DNA of 64,000 nt from Xylanimonas ulmi (lineage in GTDB: Bacteria; Actinomycetota; Actinomycetes; Actinomycetales; Cellulomonadaceae). The stretch is taken from the NCBI RefSeq assembly GCF_004216535.1, contig NZ_SGWX01000001.1, forward strand, positions 620,001-684,000. The letters run 5' to 3'. This document shows positions 54,315-63,314 of this stretch, one piece after another. The translations under genes and the position numbers were made by a program. Position 1 is the stretch's first letter. Every line of letters begins with the position of its first letter. A model generated the notes under the pieces. That model was not told where the DNA came from and did not search any database. It saw only the letters and a list, made by a program, of their open reading frames with translations.

Positions 54315-55690
54315 CCAGCGAGAACGACGGCGCCTCGGGCTGTCCGGCGCACGTCGGGCGGCGCGGGTTCCTGCGCGGCCTGATGGGCGCGGCCGGGGCG
54401 ATCGGCGTCGGCGCCGTCGTGGGCGCAGCGCCCGCCGCGGCGTCCGGCGCCGCCCCGGCCGGAGCCGTGGGCGCGGCGACCGACGACACCGCCGAGCGCG
54501 CCACGCGCCCGCGCGCCGTCGTCCCGTTCCACGGGGAGCACCAGGCCGGCATCGTCACGCCGTCGCAGCGCGCCGCGCAGTTCGTCGCCCTCGACGTCGC
54601 CGCACCCGGGCGCGACGGCCTGGAGGCGACGCTGCGCACGCTCACCGAGAGGGCGCGGACGCTGGCGGCCGCGACCCCGGCGCCGTCCGCCGGGCCCGGG
54701 GCGCCGCCGTCGGACGACGGGATCCTCGGTGCCGAGGCGAGCGGTGGCGCCGACTCCCTGACGATCACACTCTCCGTCGGCGTCTCGCTGTTCGACGACC
54801 GGTTCGGCCTCGCGGACCGCCGACCCGCCCGGCTGCGGGTCATGGACACGTTCCCCGACGACAACCTCGACCGGGCCATCTGCGACGGCGACCTGCTCGT
54901 GCAAGTCTGCGCCGACGAGCGCGACACCGTGCTGCACGCCGTGCGCGAGCTGCTGCGCGCGACCCGCGGCGACCTGGTGGTGCGCTGGCGGCAGGACGGG
55001 TTCCTGCCCCCGGCCCGCCCCGGCGGCGCGCCGCGCAACCTGCTCGGCTTCAAGGACGGGACCGCCAACCCGCCCACCGCCCAGGCCGACCAGATGGACG
55101 CGATCGTCTGGACGCACGCCGGCCCCACCCCCAAGGTCGACGACCAGGCCGCCCGCGCGTTCGGCCTCACGCTTCCCGACGACCTGCCCGACGCCGTCGA
55201 GCCCGCGTGGGTCGAGGGCGGCAGCTACCACGTGGTGCGCACGACCCGCATGTACGTCGAGTTCTGGGACCGCGTGACCCTCGACGAGCAGGAGCAGATG
55301 ATCGGCCGCCGCCGCGACTCGGGCGCCCCGCTCACCGGCGCCCACGAGGACGACGTCCCGGACTTCGCCTCCGACCCGACCGGTGACGCCATCAAGCTCG
55401 ACGCGCACATCCGCCTCGCCGGTCCGCGCACCCCCGGCGCTGAGGCGATGCGCATGCTGCGCCGCCCGTTCTCCTACGACAACGGCACGGACCCCGCCGG
55501 GACGCTCGACGTCGGGCTGGTGTTCGTGTGCTTCGTCCAGGACCTCGACAGGCAGTTCGTCGCCGTCCAGCGGCGCCTGACCGGCGAGCCGCTGGTCGAC
55601 TACATCTCCCCGGTCGGGGGCGGGTACTTCTTCGCCCTCCCCGGGGTGCGGGACAAGGACGACTGGTACGCCAGCGCCCTGTTCGCCTGA
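54311..55690 (+). CDS. efeB: EfeB, Tat-exported dye-decolourising peroxidase (deferrochelatase)
   Basis: A 459-residue heme enzyme. The Tat signal GRRGFLRGLMGAAGA (twin Arg 17-18) directs folded export. The DyP core has GFKDGTANP with the catalytic Asp, DAHIRLAGP with the proximal His, and the late VCFVQDLDRQFVAVQRRL. In the Efe system it acts on heme or ferrous iron outside the membrane with EfeO. It starts at ATG 54311; the open frame upstream shadows efeO. A phosphoesterase gene follows after 59 nt. Confidence 0.9.
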   Translation: MTSENDGASGCPAHVGRRGFLRGLMGAAGAIGVGAVVGAAPAAASGAAPAGAVGAATDDTAERATRPRAVVPFHGEHQAGIVTPSQRAAQFVALDVAAPGRDGLEATLRTLTERARTLAAATPAPSAGPGAPPSDDGILGAEASGGADSLTITLSVGVSLFDDRFGLADRRPARLRVMDTFPDDNLDRAICDGDLLVQVCADERDTVLHAVRELLRATRGDLVVRWRQDGFLPPARPGGAPRNLLGFKDGTANPPTAQADQMDAIVWTHAGPTPKVDDQAARAFGLTLPDDLPDAVEPAWVEGGSYHVVRTTRMYVEFWDRVTLDEQEQMIGRRRDSGAPLTGAHEDDVPDFASDPTGDAIKLDAHIRLAGPRTPGAEAMRMLRRPFSYDNGTDPAGTLDVGLVFVCFVQDLDRQFVAVQRRLTGEPLVDYISPVGGGYFFALPGVRDKDDWYASALFA

Positions 55691-55749
55691 CAACCATGCC
55701 GCTCCCACGCCACGGCGGCCGCGGCACAAACGAACAGAAAGGCACACCC

Positions 55750-57456
55750 ATGCAGGGTCTGCTCTCCACGCCTCGCGGGCGTTCCCTGTCCGCGGGGACG
55801 GCGGTCGTCGCGGGCATCGCCCTCACCGCCGGCGGTCTCTTCGGCACGGGCCTCCCGGGCCACGGCTTCGGCCACGATCAGGGTCACCCGGGCCAGACGC
55901 AGGTCGTCAAGCCGCCCCAGGCCACCACCCCGATCCAGCACGTCGTCGTCCTCTTCGATGAGAACGTCTCGTTCGACCACTACTTCGGGACGTACCCGAA
56001 CGCCGCCAACACCGACGGCACGCGGTTCACCGCCGCCAAGGGGACGCCGAAGGCCAACACCATGGCCGCCGCGAACCTCATCACGGCCAACCCGAACTCC
56101 TACACGCCACAGCGCCTCGATCGCTCGTCGGCGGTCACCTGCGACCAGAACCACGGCTACACGGCGGAGCAGAACGCGGTCAACGGCGGCGCCATGGACA
56201 AGTTCGTCCAGTACGTCAACGTCGACGCCTGTTCGGGCCTCTTCGGCGAGCCGGGCCTGGTCATGGACTACTACGACGGCAACACCGTGACCGCCATGTG
56301 GAACTACGCCCAGCACTTCGCGATGAGCGACAACAGCTGGGACGCGACGTTCGGCCCCTCCACCCCCGGCGCCCTCAACGTGATCTCGGGCCAGACGCAC
56401 GGCGCCATCGCCTACAACCCGAAGACGGGCGAACAGGTCGCCGACTCCTACGCCGACGTCGACCCCGACGCCAAGGGCGTGGGCACCGTGACCGGCGACC
56501 CGGACCCGGTCTACGACGACTGCTCGGACAACGACCACACCTCGGCCTCGGCGCTCGTGGGCATGCAGGGCAAGAACATCGGCGACCTGCTCAACGCGAA
56601 GGGCCTGACCTGGGGCTGGTTCCAGGGCGGCTTCACCCCGTCGACGACGGCCGCCAACTCCGCCACGGGCTACGCCCTGTGCGACACGACCCACGTGAAC
56701 GTGGTCGGCGGCGCCTCGAAGGACTACTCACCGCACCACAACCCGTTCGCGTACTACAAGTCGACGTCGAACCCGCACCACCTGCCCCCGACGTCGGCCG
56801 CGAACGTCGGCAAGACGGACCAGGCCAACCACCAGTACGACCTGTCGTACTTCGAGCAGGCCGCCACGTCGGGCAACCTGCCCGCCGTGTCCTACGTCAA
56901 GGCCGCCGAGTACCAGGACGGCCACGCCGCCTACTCCGACCCGCTGGACGAGCAGGACTTCCTGATCCGCGAGATCAACCTGCTCCAGCAGTCGCCCCAG
57001 TGGTCCTCGACCGCCGTCGTGATCGCCTACGACGACTCGGACGGCTGGTACGACCATGTCGCCCCGAAGATCTCCAACGGCGGCGACGGCTCGGCGGACA
57101 CGACGGTCTGCTCCTCGGTCAAGACCGAGCTCGGTGGCTACGCCGACCGCTGCGGCCCGTCCCAGCGCCTCCCGCTGCTCGTGATCTCGCCCTACGCCAA
57201 GACGAACTTCATCGACCACACCGAGACCAACCAGGCCTCGATCGTGGGGTTCATCGAGCAGAACTGGCGCTTGGGCGGCATCGGCGACGCCTCGTTCGAC
57301 AAGACCGCGGGCTCACTGAACAACCTGTTCGACTTCTCGCAGAGCGAGAAGAAGCTCGCCCCACAGGTCATCCTCAACGCGGACGGCTCGGTCAAGTCGG
57401 TCAAGGCCATCGAGGCGGACCACGGCAACGGCAAGGGCAACGGCCACCAGAAGTAG
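55750..57456 (+). CDS. phospholipase C/acid phosphatase-type phosphoesterase (PF04185-like), exported
   Basis: A 568-residue exported esterase. A hydrophobic signal region (~15-40, AGTAVVAGIALTAGGLFG) precedes a His/Gly-rich linker (GHGFGHDQGHPGQ). The catalytic fold starts with IQHVVVLFDENVSFDHYFG, then NSWDATFGPSTPGALNVISG, AIAYDDSDGWYDHV (written in-frame as VVIAYDDSDGWYDHV), PLLVISPYAK and NQASIVGFIEQNW; these are hallmarks of phosphatidylcholine-type phospholipase C and AcpA phosphatases. AAAGG precedes the ATG. It ends in GNGKGNGHQK. It may supply phosphate or attack lipids; the substrate is undetermined. Same strand as efeOB. Confidence 0.87.
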   Translation: MQGLLSTPRGRSLSAGTAVVAGIALTAGGLFGTGLPGHGFGHDQGHPGQTQVVKPPQATTPIQHVVVLFDENVSFDHYFGTYPNAANTDGTRFTAAKGTPKANTMAAANLITANPNSYTPQRLDRSSAVTCDQNHGYTAEQNAVNGGAMDKFVQYVNVDACSGLFGEPGLVMDYYDGNTVTAMWNYAQHFAMSDNSWDATFGPSTPGALNVISGQTHGAIAYNPKTGEQVADSYADVDPDAKGVGTVTGDPDPVYDDCSDNDHTSASALVGMQGKNIGDLLNAKGLTWGWFQGGFTPSTTAANSATGYALCDTTHVNVVGGASKDYSPHHNPFAYYKSTSNPHHLPPTSAANVGKTDQANHQYDLSYFEQAATSGNLPAVSYVKAAEYQDGHAAYSDPLDEQDFLIREINLLQQSPQWSSTAVVIAYDDSDGWYDHVAPKISNGGDGSADTTVCSSVKTELGGYADRCGPSQRLPLLVISPYAKTNFIDHTETNQASIVGFIEQNWRLGGIGDASFDKTAGSLNNLFDFSQSEKKLAPQVILNADGSVKSVKAIEADHGNGKGNGHQK

Positions 57457-57509
57457 CCGGTCTCCATCCGACCAGGCGAGGGGGCGCCGTCGCGCGAGCG
57501 GCGGCGCCC

Positions 57510-58511
57510 CTACGCGCGCGCGTCGCGGCGCCAGCGTTGCGGCGTCGTGCCGTGCCAGGCGCCGAACCGGCGCGCGAGGTAGGCCGCGTCGCGGAACCCG
57601 GTCCGCGCGGCGATCGCGGCCAGCGGCAGATCGGTCTCGGCGAGCAGGCGGCGAGCCTCGGCCATGCGGCGCTCGGTCAGCCAGTCGAGCACCGTCCGCC
57701 CGGTGCGCTCGCGCATCACCGTGGTCAGGTGCCCACCCGTGTAGCCGAGCTCGCGGGCCACCGACGCCGTCGAGACCGGCTCCGCGAAGCGCGCCTCGAC
57801 GACGGCGAGCACACGCCGCACCAGCGGGTCCGTCGTCGGAGTCTCGCCGTCCTGCCCGACGGCGCGGGCCAGCTCCACGAGCATCCGCGTCAGCAGCGCC
57901 CGCGTCGCGTCCCCCGCGCCGACGCGATCCGGATGCGCGGTCTCCTCCCGCAGCTCCGCCAGCCAGCCCACCCACGCAGCGCGCCGCTCGGCGGGCGCCG
58001 GCACGCGCCGGACGCCGTCGAACGCGGCCAGCAGCGGGTGCCCCGCCCACGCAAGAGGCGGCAGGCCCGCGAGAGCCGGGACGGCGTCGGGCGTGAAGGA
58101 CACCGCCCATGCTCGGCTGTCCGGAGGCTGCGGCTCGCCGGCGCCGATGACGCGCCCGGGCGGGACGGTGACGAGCTCGCCCGCTCGCAGCGGCTCGGTG
58201 GCGCCGTCGAGGCGGACCTCGCCGCCGCCGTCCTCGGCATAGACGAGCACGTGGAAGTCGTGCGCGTGCCGCTGGTCGGCGGGCAGGACGCCCTCGGCGT
58301 GGGCGCCGTCGAACCGGGTCACCCACACTGGCGGCACGCCCGGCGGGCCGTCGAACCGGTAGACGGGCGTGCCGTCCGCCCGCACCGCACGCAGGCGCGC
58401 ACGCGGGCCGGGCACGTGTGATCGCACCGGTCCCGCTCCTGCCGACGAACGTGCCATCCTCACCGACTTCCGTCCTGCCCGGGCGTCGACGCGCGCCGCA
58501 GGCTGATCCAT
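57510..58511 (-). CDS. AraC-family transcriptional regulator
   Basis: A 333-residue regulator. An N-terminal cupin-like sensor domain (QRHAHDFHVLVYAEDGGG, PLRAGELVTVPPG) precedes a C-terminal double HTH (VSTASVARELGYTGGHLTTVMRERTG; LPLAAIAARTGFRDAAYLARRFGAWHG). ATG at 58511 is preferred since GGGAGGGG lies 5 nt upstream; a GTG at 58517 is also in frame. It is divergent from the methyltransferase gene and shares a 52-bp promoter region. The effector is unknown. Confidence 0.87.
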   Translation of the reverse strand: MDQPAARVDARAGRKSVRMARSSAGAGPVRSHVPGPRARLRAVRADGTPVYRFDGPPGVPPVWVTRFDGAHAEGVLPADQRHAHDFHVLVYAEDGGGEVRLDGATEPLRAGELVTVPPGRVIGAGEPQPPDSRAWAVSFTPDAVPALAGLPPLAWAGHPLLAAFDGVRRVPAPAERRAAWVGWLAELREETAHPDRVGAGDATRALLTRMLVELARAVGQDGETPTTDPLVRRVLAVVEARFAEPVSTASVARELGYTGGHLTTVMRERTGRTVLDWLTERRMAEARRLLAETDLPLAAIAARTGFRDAAYLARRFGAWHGTTPQRWRRDARA

Positions 58512-58563
58512 GGACACCCCTCCCGGGTATATCACCTGGAGGCCCGACCGGAAAGGACGGCCC
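58512..58563. promoter_or_regulatory. divergent promoter region, AraC gene and methyltransferase
   Basis: A 52-bp spacer. The near-palindromic GGTATATCACC at ~58526-58537 reads as an extended -10 (TGATATAC) toward the AraC gene. Toward the methyltransferase, AAAGGA precedes the ATG at 58564. Confidence 0.45.
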
Positions 58564-59283
58564 ATGACCGACACCCGCGAGACTGGCCTGCTCGACGACG
58601 TGGCAGGCGAGCGCGACTTCATCCCCGGCGCGGGCAAGGCCGGGCTCATGTGGAGCTACGACCTCATGACCGCGGCGATGGGGATCGGCAAGCACCTCGA
58701 CCGGCAGGTCGCCGTCGCCGGCATCCGCCCCGGCCAGCAGGTCCTGGAGATCGGCTGCGGCACCGGGAACCTGACACTGCGCGCGGCGGCGGCGGGCGGC
58801 GTCGTCACGGGGCTCGACCCCGACCGCGGAGCCCTGGAGCGCGCCGCCCGCAAGGCGCGCCGACGCCGCCTCGGCGTCACTCTGGTGCGCGGGTACGCCG
58901 ACCACCTCCCGGCACAGGACGCGAGCGTCGACCACGTGATCAGCTCGTTCGCGCTCCACCACGTCCCCACCGACCAGAAGGCCGCGATGGCGACCGAGTT
59001 GCTGCGCGTCCTGCGCCCGGGCGGCCAGGTGACGATCCTCGACTTCACCGGATCGCACACCGACCACGACGAGCACCAGCACCCGCACCAGCATGCCCGG
59101 CACGGGGGAGGGGGCGGCTGGCTCGCGCGGCGGCAGGGCTCGATGGCCTACGTCGCCGACAACGTCGACCACGGCGTCGCACACCTGCTGGAGGGCGCCG
59201 GGCTCGTCGACGTGCGCGAGACCGCCGCCCGCGCCGTGCTGCGCCGGGTTCCCGTCGCCTTCGTGCAGGCCCGGCGACCGTAG
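58564..59283 (+). CDS. class I SAM-dependent methyltransferase
   Basis: A 239-residue Rossmann methyltransferase (UbiE/Methyltransf_11 type). Motif I is VLEIGCGTGNLTL, then VTGLDPDRGAL, ADHLPAQDASVDHVISSFALHHVP and LRVLRPGGQVTILDF. Between the core and the last helices there is an unusual histidine-rich stretch (HTDHDEHQHPHQHARHGG, ~157-180) that could bind metal or simply link. Adjacent AraC regulator, divergent. The substrate is unknown. Confidence 0.85.
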   Translation: MTDTRETGLLDDVAGERDFIPGAGKAGLMWSYDLMTAAMGIGKHLDRQVAVAGIRPGQQVLEIGCGTGNLTLRAAAAGGVVTGLDPDRGALERAARKARRRRLGVTLVRGYADHLPAQDASVDHVISSFALHHVPTDQKAAMATELLRVLRPGGQVTILDFTGSHTDHDEHQHPHQHARHGGGGGWLARRQGSMAYVADNVDHGVAHLLEGAGLVDVRETAARAVLRRVPVAFVQARRP

Positions 59284-59365
59284 TGCGACGCGGTCGGGCT
59301 CGCGACGGTACTCATCGAGCAGTCCTTGGCGAGCACACCAGACGGCTCACCGAACGGCGTCGGGG

Positions 59366-60052
59366 CTAAACCTCGAACCGGTACCCAGCTCCCGGGTGCG
59401 TGAGGATGTGACGCGGGTGGGCGGGGTCCGCTTCGAGCTTGCGCCTCAGTTGGGCGGAGTAGACGCGCAGGTAGTGCGTCTCGGACTCGTACGCGGGGCC
59501 CCACACCTCGTGCAGCAGCTGGATCCGCCCGACCATCCGGCCGCGGTTGCGGACGAGCACCTCGAGCATGGCCCACTCGGTGGGGCTGAGGCGAACCTCG
59601 GCCCCCGCCCGTTCGACGACGCGGCGGGCCAGGTCGATGCGCAGCTGCCCGGCCTCGACGATCGCGTCGCCGTCCTGCGCGACCGGCGCCGCGCGTCGCA
59701 CCGCGGCGCGCAGCCGCGCGAGCAACTCGTTCATCGCGAAGGGCTTGGTGACGTAGTCATCGGCGCCGGCGTCGAGGGCGTCGACCTTGTCCTCGCCGAG
59801 CTGGCGTGCCGAGAGCACGACGATGGGAACGTGGCTCCAGCCGCGGATCCCGGCGATGACGTCGAGCCCGGGCAGGTCGGGCAGGCCGAGGTCGAGGAGC
59901 ACGACGTCGGGGTGGGTGGCCGCGGCGGCGTCGAGTGCCGCGGCGCCGGTGGCTGCGGTCGTGACGTCCCACCCGTGGGCGCGCAGGTTGATCGCGAGCG
60001 CGCGGGCCAGGCCGGCGTCGTCGTCGACGACGAGGACGCGGTTGCCGGTCAC
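59366..60052 (-). CDS. kdpE: KdpE response regulator
   Basis: A 228-residue OmpR/PhoB-type regulator. The receiver has VLVVDDDAG, LLDLGLPDL with the phosphoacceptor Asp, and VLSARQ and DDYVTKPF. The C-terminal winged helix has LSPTEWAMLEVLVRNRG and LRRKLEADPAHPRHILTHPGAGYRF. GTG at 60052 overlaps the kdpD stop (GTGA). It activates the kdp potassium-ATPase operon when potassium is low. Confidence 0.92.
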   Translation of the reverse strand: MTGNRVLVVDDDAGLARALAINLRAHGWDVTTAATGAAALDAAAATHPDVVLLDLGLPDLPGLDVIAGIRGWSHVPIVVLSARQLGEDKVDALDAGADDYVTKPFAMNELLARLRAAVRRAAPVAQDGDAIVEAGQLRIDLARRVVERAGAEVRLSPTEWAMLEVLVRNRGRMVGRIQLLHEVWGPAYESETHYLRVYSAQLRRKLEADPAHPRHILTHPGAGYRFEV

Positions 60053-62679
60053 GACCTCGCTCCGGATGGCTCGGCGTTCGCCGTGGACGCGCGCGGCATG
60101 GTCACGACCATGGTCAGGCCACCGCCGGGGGTGTCCTGCGCGGCGACGGTCGCGCCGACGGCGCGCGCGAGGCCGTCGGCGACGGCCAGACCGAGGCCGA
60201 GGCCGTCGCCGGTGGTGTCTCCGAGCCTCTGGAACGGGGCGAACATGGTCGGCTTGCGCTCGTCGGGCACGCCGGGGCCGGTGTCGACGATGCGCAGCTC
60301 GACGTCGTCGTGACCGGCCGTCGCGGCCAGGAGCACGCGGGGCCTGCCTGGCGCGTGGCGCACGGCGTTCGAGACGAGGTTCGCGACGACGCGTTCGAGC
60401 AGTCCGGGGTCGGTGTGGACGAGCGGCAGGTCCTCGGGAACGTCGAGCACGACGCTCGCCAGCCACGGCTCGACGGCGAGGGGCACGACCTCCTCCAGGG
60501 AGGCGTCGCGCAGGATCGGCCGCACGGCGCCGGTCTGCAGCCGAGACAGGTCGAGCAGGTTGTCGATGAGCCGTTCGAGCCGTCGGGTCGACTCGGCGAT
60601 GGTGCGCTGAAGGGCCTCGGTGTCCTGGGCGTCCAGCGTCACCTCGGGCGCGGTGAGGCCGTCCACTGCGGCGCGGATGGAGGCGAGCGGGGTGCGCAGA
60701 TCGTGGGAGACGGCGGCGAGCAGGGCCGTGCGGGTCGCCTCGGCCTGCTCGAGCGTGTCCGCCTGCGCCGCGGCTTCGCGCAGGCGGCGGTGCTCGAGCA
60801 CGATCCCGGCCTGGGCGCCGAACGCCTCGACGGCCCACCGGTCGCTGGCGGGCAGGGCGCGGCCGCGCAGTATGAGCCGATGGCGGTCGTCGACGCTGAT
60901 CAGCGTCTCGTCGCCGGGGCGGGCGGTCGCCGCGGCCGCGGGGGTGCGGTGGGCTGCGGCGACAGTCTCCCAGTCGCGCTGCTCACCCGCGCGCACCTCC
61001 AGGAGGACGGCGTCGAGTCCGAACGACTCGGCCAGGCGCTCCACGATGGCCTGCGCGGTGTCGTCGCCCGACAGCACGGAGCGCGACAGCGCCGCGAGGG
61101 TGGAGGCCTCGGCTCGGGCCCGGTAGGCCTCGACGGTGCGTCTCGCCGCCACGTCGACGACCGACGCGACGGCGACGGCGACCACCACGAACACGCCGAG
61201 CGCGAGCAGCTCGCTCGGGCGGGCGACGGTGAACCGTCCGGTGGGCTCGGTGAAGAACCAGTTCAGGCACGCGAACGAGATCACTGATGCGGCCAGCGCC
61301 GGCCACAGCCCACCCACGATCGCGACGCCGACCACGAGCGCGAGGAAGAACATCAGCGGGCTCGACAGGTCCTGCGGCGCTCGGTCGACCGCCACCAGCA
61401 GTGCCGTCAGCGCGCACGGCGCGGCGAGCGACCCGGCCCAGCCGAGCGCTCGGCGCGCGGGGGACAGGGTCGACCAGGAACGGGAGCGCCGGCCCGCGCC
61501 AGCGGTCTCGTGGTCGACGAGGTGAACGTCGATGCCGTCCGAGAGCCGGGCGATCTCGGCGCTCGTGGAGCCGAGGAACGCCTGGCGCCAGCGTGAGTGC
61601 CGCGAGACTCCGACGACGATCATGGTCGCGTTGACCGCCCGCGCGAATTCGGCGACGGCGGTGGCGACGTCCTCTCCCACGACTGTGTGGAACGTGCCGT
61701 CGAGGGACTCGGCGATCTCGCGTTGGCGGGCGACCGCGGCGGGGGTGGCCGAGGGCAGGCCGTCGGTCGGCAGCACGTAGACGGCCAGGAGTTGCGACCC
61801 GGCCGCCCGCTGCGCGATGCGCGCGCCGCGGCGCAGCAGCGTCTCGCCCTCCGGGCCGCCGGTGACGGCGACGACGACGCGCTCGCGCGTGGGCCAGGCG
61901 CCGGTGATCGCATGGTCGGAGCGGTAGCGGGTCAGGGCGTCGTCGACCCGGTCGGCGAGCCACAGTAGGGCCAGTTCGCGCAGCGCCGTGAGGTTGCCCT
62001 CCCGGAAGTAGGAGCGCAGCGAGGCGTCGATCTGCTCGGGCCGGTAGACGTTGCCGTGCGCCAGCCGTCGGCGCAGTTGCTGGGGGGACAGGTCGACCAG
62101 TTGGATCTGGTCGGCGTCGCGCACCACTTGGTCAGGGACGGTCTCCTGCTGTCGCACGCCGGTGATCGCCTCGACGTCGTCGACCAACGACGCCAGATGC
62201 TGCACGTTGACGGTGGTGATGACGTCGACGCCCGCGTCGAGCAGGTCGTGCACGTCCTGCCAACGCTTGGCGTGGCGCGACCCGGGCGCGTTGGTGTGGG
62301 CGAGCTCGTCGACGAGCGCGACCTGCGGCGCGCGCGCGAGCACCGCCGCGATATCCATCTCAGTCAAGGTGGCGCCGCGGTAGGCGACCTCGCACCGCGG
62401 TACGACCTCCAGGCTCCCGACCTTGGCCGCGGTGGCCGCGCGCTGGTGGGTCTCGACGAGGCCGACGACGACGTCGGTGCCGCGGGCTCTGCGCCGCTCG
62501 GCCTCGTCGAGCATCGCGTAGGTCTTTCCGACGCCGGGAGCGGCGCCGAGGTAGACCGTCAGCCGCCCGCGTCTCGCGCGCGGTGGCGTCGCCTGCCCTG
62601 GTCCGTCCGCGCTCGTGCCGTGCCCCGCCGGGCTCTCGGGCGGCGCGTCGTTCGTGCCCACGGTGTGATCGTGCCTCAC
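60049..62679 (-). CDS. kdpD: KdpD osmosensitive K+ sensor kinase
   Basis: An 876-residue sensor kinase. The cytosolic KdpD domain has Walker A GAAPGVGKT and DELAHTNAPGSRHAKRWQDV. A USP-like region follows (AVTGGPEGETLLRRGARIA, NATMIVVGVSRHSRW), then four transmembrane helices (about 430-530), a GAF-like region, and the kinase core (AAVSHDLRTPLASIRA; VSNAVRHA; DTGPGVP; GLGLGLAVA). The GTG at 62679 overlaps the kdpC stop by 4 nt (GTGA), the pattern in this operon; a GTG at 62661 is an alternative. Confidence 0.92.
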   Translation of the reverse strand: MRHDHTVGTNDAPPESPAGHGTSADGPGQATPPRARRGRLTVYLGAAPGVGKTYAMLDEAERRRARGTDVVVGLVETHQRAATAAKVGSLEVVPRCEVAYRGATLTEMDIAAVLARAPQVALVDELAHTNAPGSRHAKRWQDVHDLLDAGVDVITTVNVQHLASLVDDVEAITGVRQQETVPDQVVRDADQIQLVDLSPQQLRRRLAHGNVYRPEQIDASLRSYFREGNLTALRELALLWLADRVDDALTRYRSDHAITGAWPTRERVVVAVTGGPEGETLLRRGARIAQRAAGSQLLAVYVLPTDGLPSATPAAVARQREIAESLDGTFHTVVGEDVATAVAEFARAVNATMIVVGVSRHSRWRQAFLGSTSAEIARLSDGIDVHLVDHETAGAGRRSRSWSTLSPARRALGWAGSLAAPCALTALLVAVDRAPQDLSSPLMFFLALVVGVAIVGGLWPALAASVISFACLNWFFTEPTGRFTVARPSELLALGVFVVVAVAVASVVDVAARRTVEAYRARAEASTLAALSRSVLSGDDTAQAIVERLAESFGLDAVLLEVRAGEQRDWETVAAAHRTPAAAATARPGDETLISVDDRHRLILRGRALPASDRWAVEAFGAQAGIVLEHRRLREAAAQADTLEQAEATRTALLAAVSHDLRTPLASIRAAVDGLTAPEVTLDAQDTEALQRTIAESTRRLERLIDNLLDLSRLQTGAVRPILRDASLEEVVPLAVEPWLASVVLDVPEDLPLVHTDPGLLERVVANLVSNAVRHAPGRPRVLLAATAGHDDVELRIVDTGPGVPDERKPTMFAPFQRLGDTTGDGLGLGLAVADGLARAVGATVAAQDTPGGGLTMVVTMPRASTANAEPSGARS

Positions 62680-63311
62680 CCGAGCCCGCGCAGGGCGAGG
62701 TTGACGGCCAGCACGTCGACCCGCGGCTCGCCGAGGACGCCGAGCGTGCGTCCCTGGGTGTGCTGTTCGACGACCCGCCGCACGACCTGCGGGTCCAGGC
62801 CGCGCGCAGCGGCGACCCGCGCCACCTGCAGTTGCGCGTACGCGGGCGAGATGTCGGGATCGAGGCCTGACGCGGAGGCCGTGACGGCGTCGGCGGGCAC
62901 GTCCTGCGGCGCCACGCCGTTCTCCGCGGCGACGGCGGCTTGGCGCTGCGCGATCGCGCTGACCAGGTCGGGGTTGTTCGGTCCCAGGTTGGAGCCGCCG
63001 GAGGCGAGGGTGTCGTAGCCGTCGCCCGCGGCGGAGGGGCGGGCGTGGAGCCACTCAGGGCCGGTGAACCTCTGCCCGACAAGTGCCGAGCCGACGGCGC
63101 CGGCGGGGGTTGTGGTGCGCTGGCCCGAGGCGTCGAGCAGGGAGCCGTGGGCCTGCCACGGGAAGACGGCCTGCGCGACGCCGGTCACGGCCAGCGGATA
63201 CGCCAGGCCGAGCACGACGGTGAACGCGAGCAGCACGCGCGCTCCGGCCAGCGAGTGCCGCCACAGAGCGGCGAGGCCAGAGGCGACGGTGGGGGTGGGC
63301 GTGGTGGTCAT
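62676..63311 (-). CDS. kdpC: KdpC, K+-transporting ATPase subunit C
   Basis: A 211-residue single-helix subunit that assembles the Kdp complex and aids ATP binding. It has LLAFTVVLGLAYPLAVTGVAQ (transmembrane), GSALVGQRFTGPEWLHARPSA, SGGSNLGPNNPDL, and DPDISPAYAQLQVARVA. The order kdpB-kdpC-kdpD-kdpE on the minus strand is standard. Confidence 0.93.
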   Translation of the reverse strand: MTTTPTPTVASGLAALWRHSLAGARVLLAFTVVLGLAYPLAVTGVAQAVFPWQAHGSLLDASGQRTTTPAGAVGSALVGQRFTGPEWLHARPSAAGDGYDTLASGGSNLGPNNPDLVSAIAQRQAAVAAENGVAPQDVPADAVTASASGLDPDISPAYAQLQVARVAAARGLDPQVVRRVVEQHTQGRTLGVLGEPRVDVLAVNLALRGLG

Positions 63312-63314
63312 GGG

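Noticed and set aside
60049-63054. A 1001-codon version of kdpD extending into kdpC
   Set aside because: The extra N-terminus is a kdpC shadow; KdpD homology starts near the GTG at 62679/62661.
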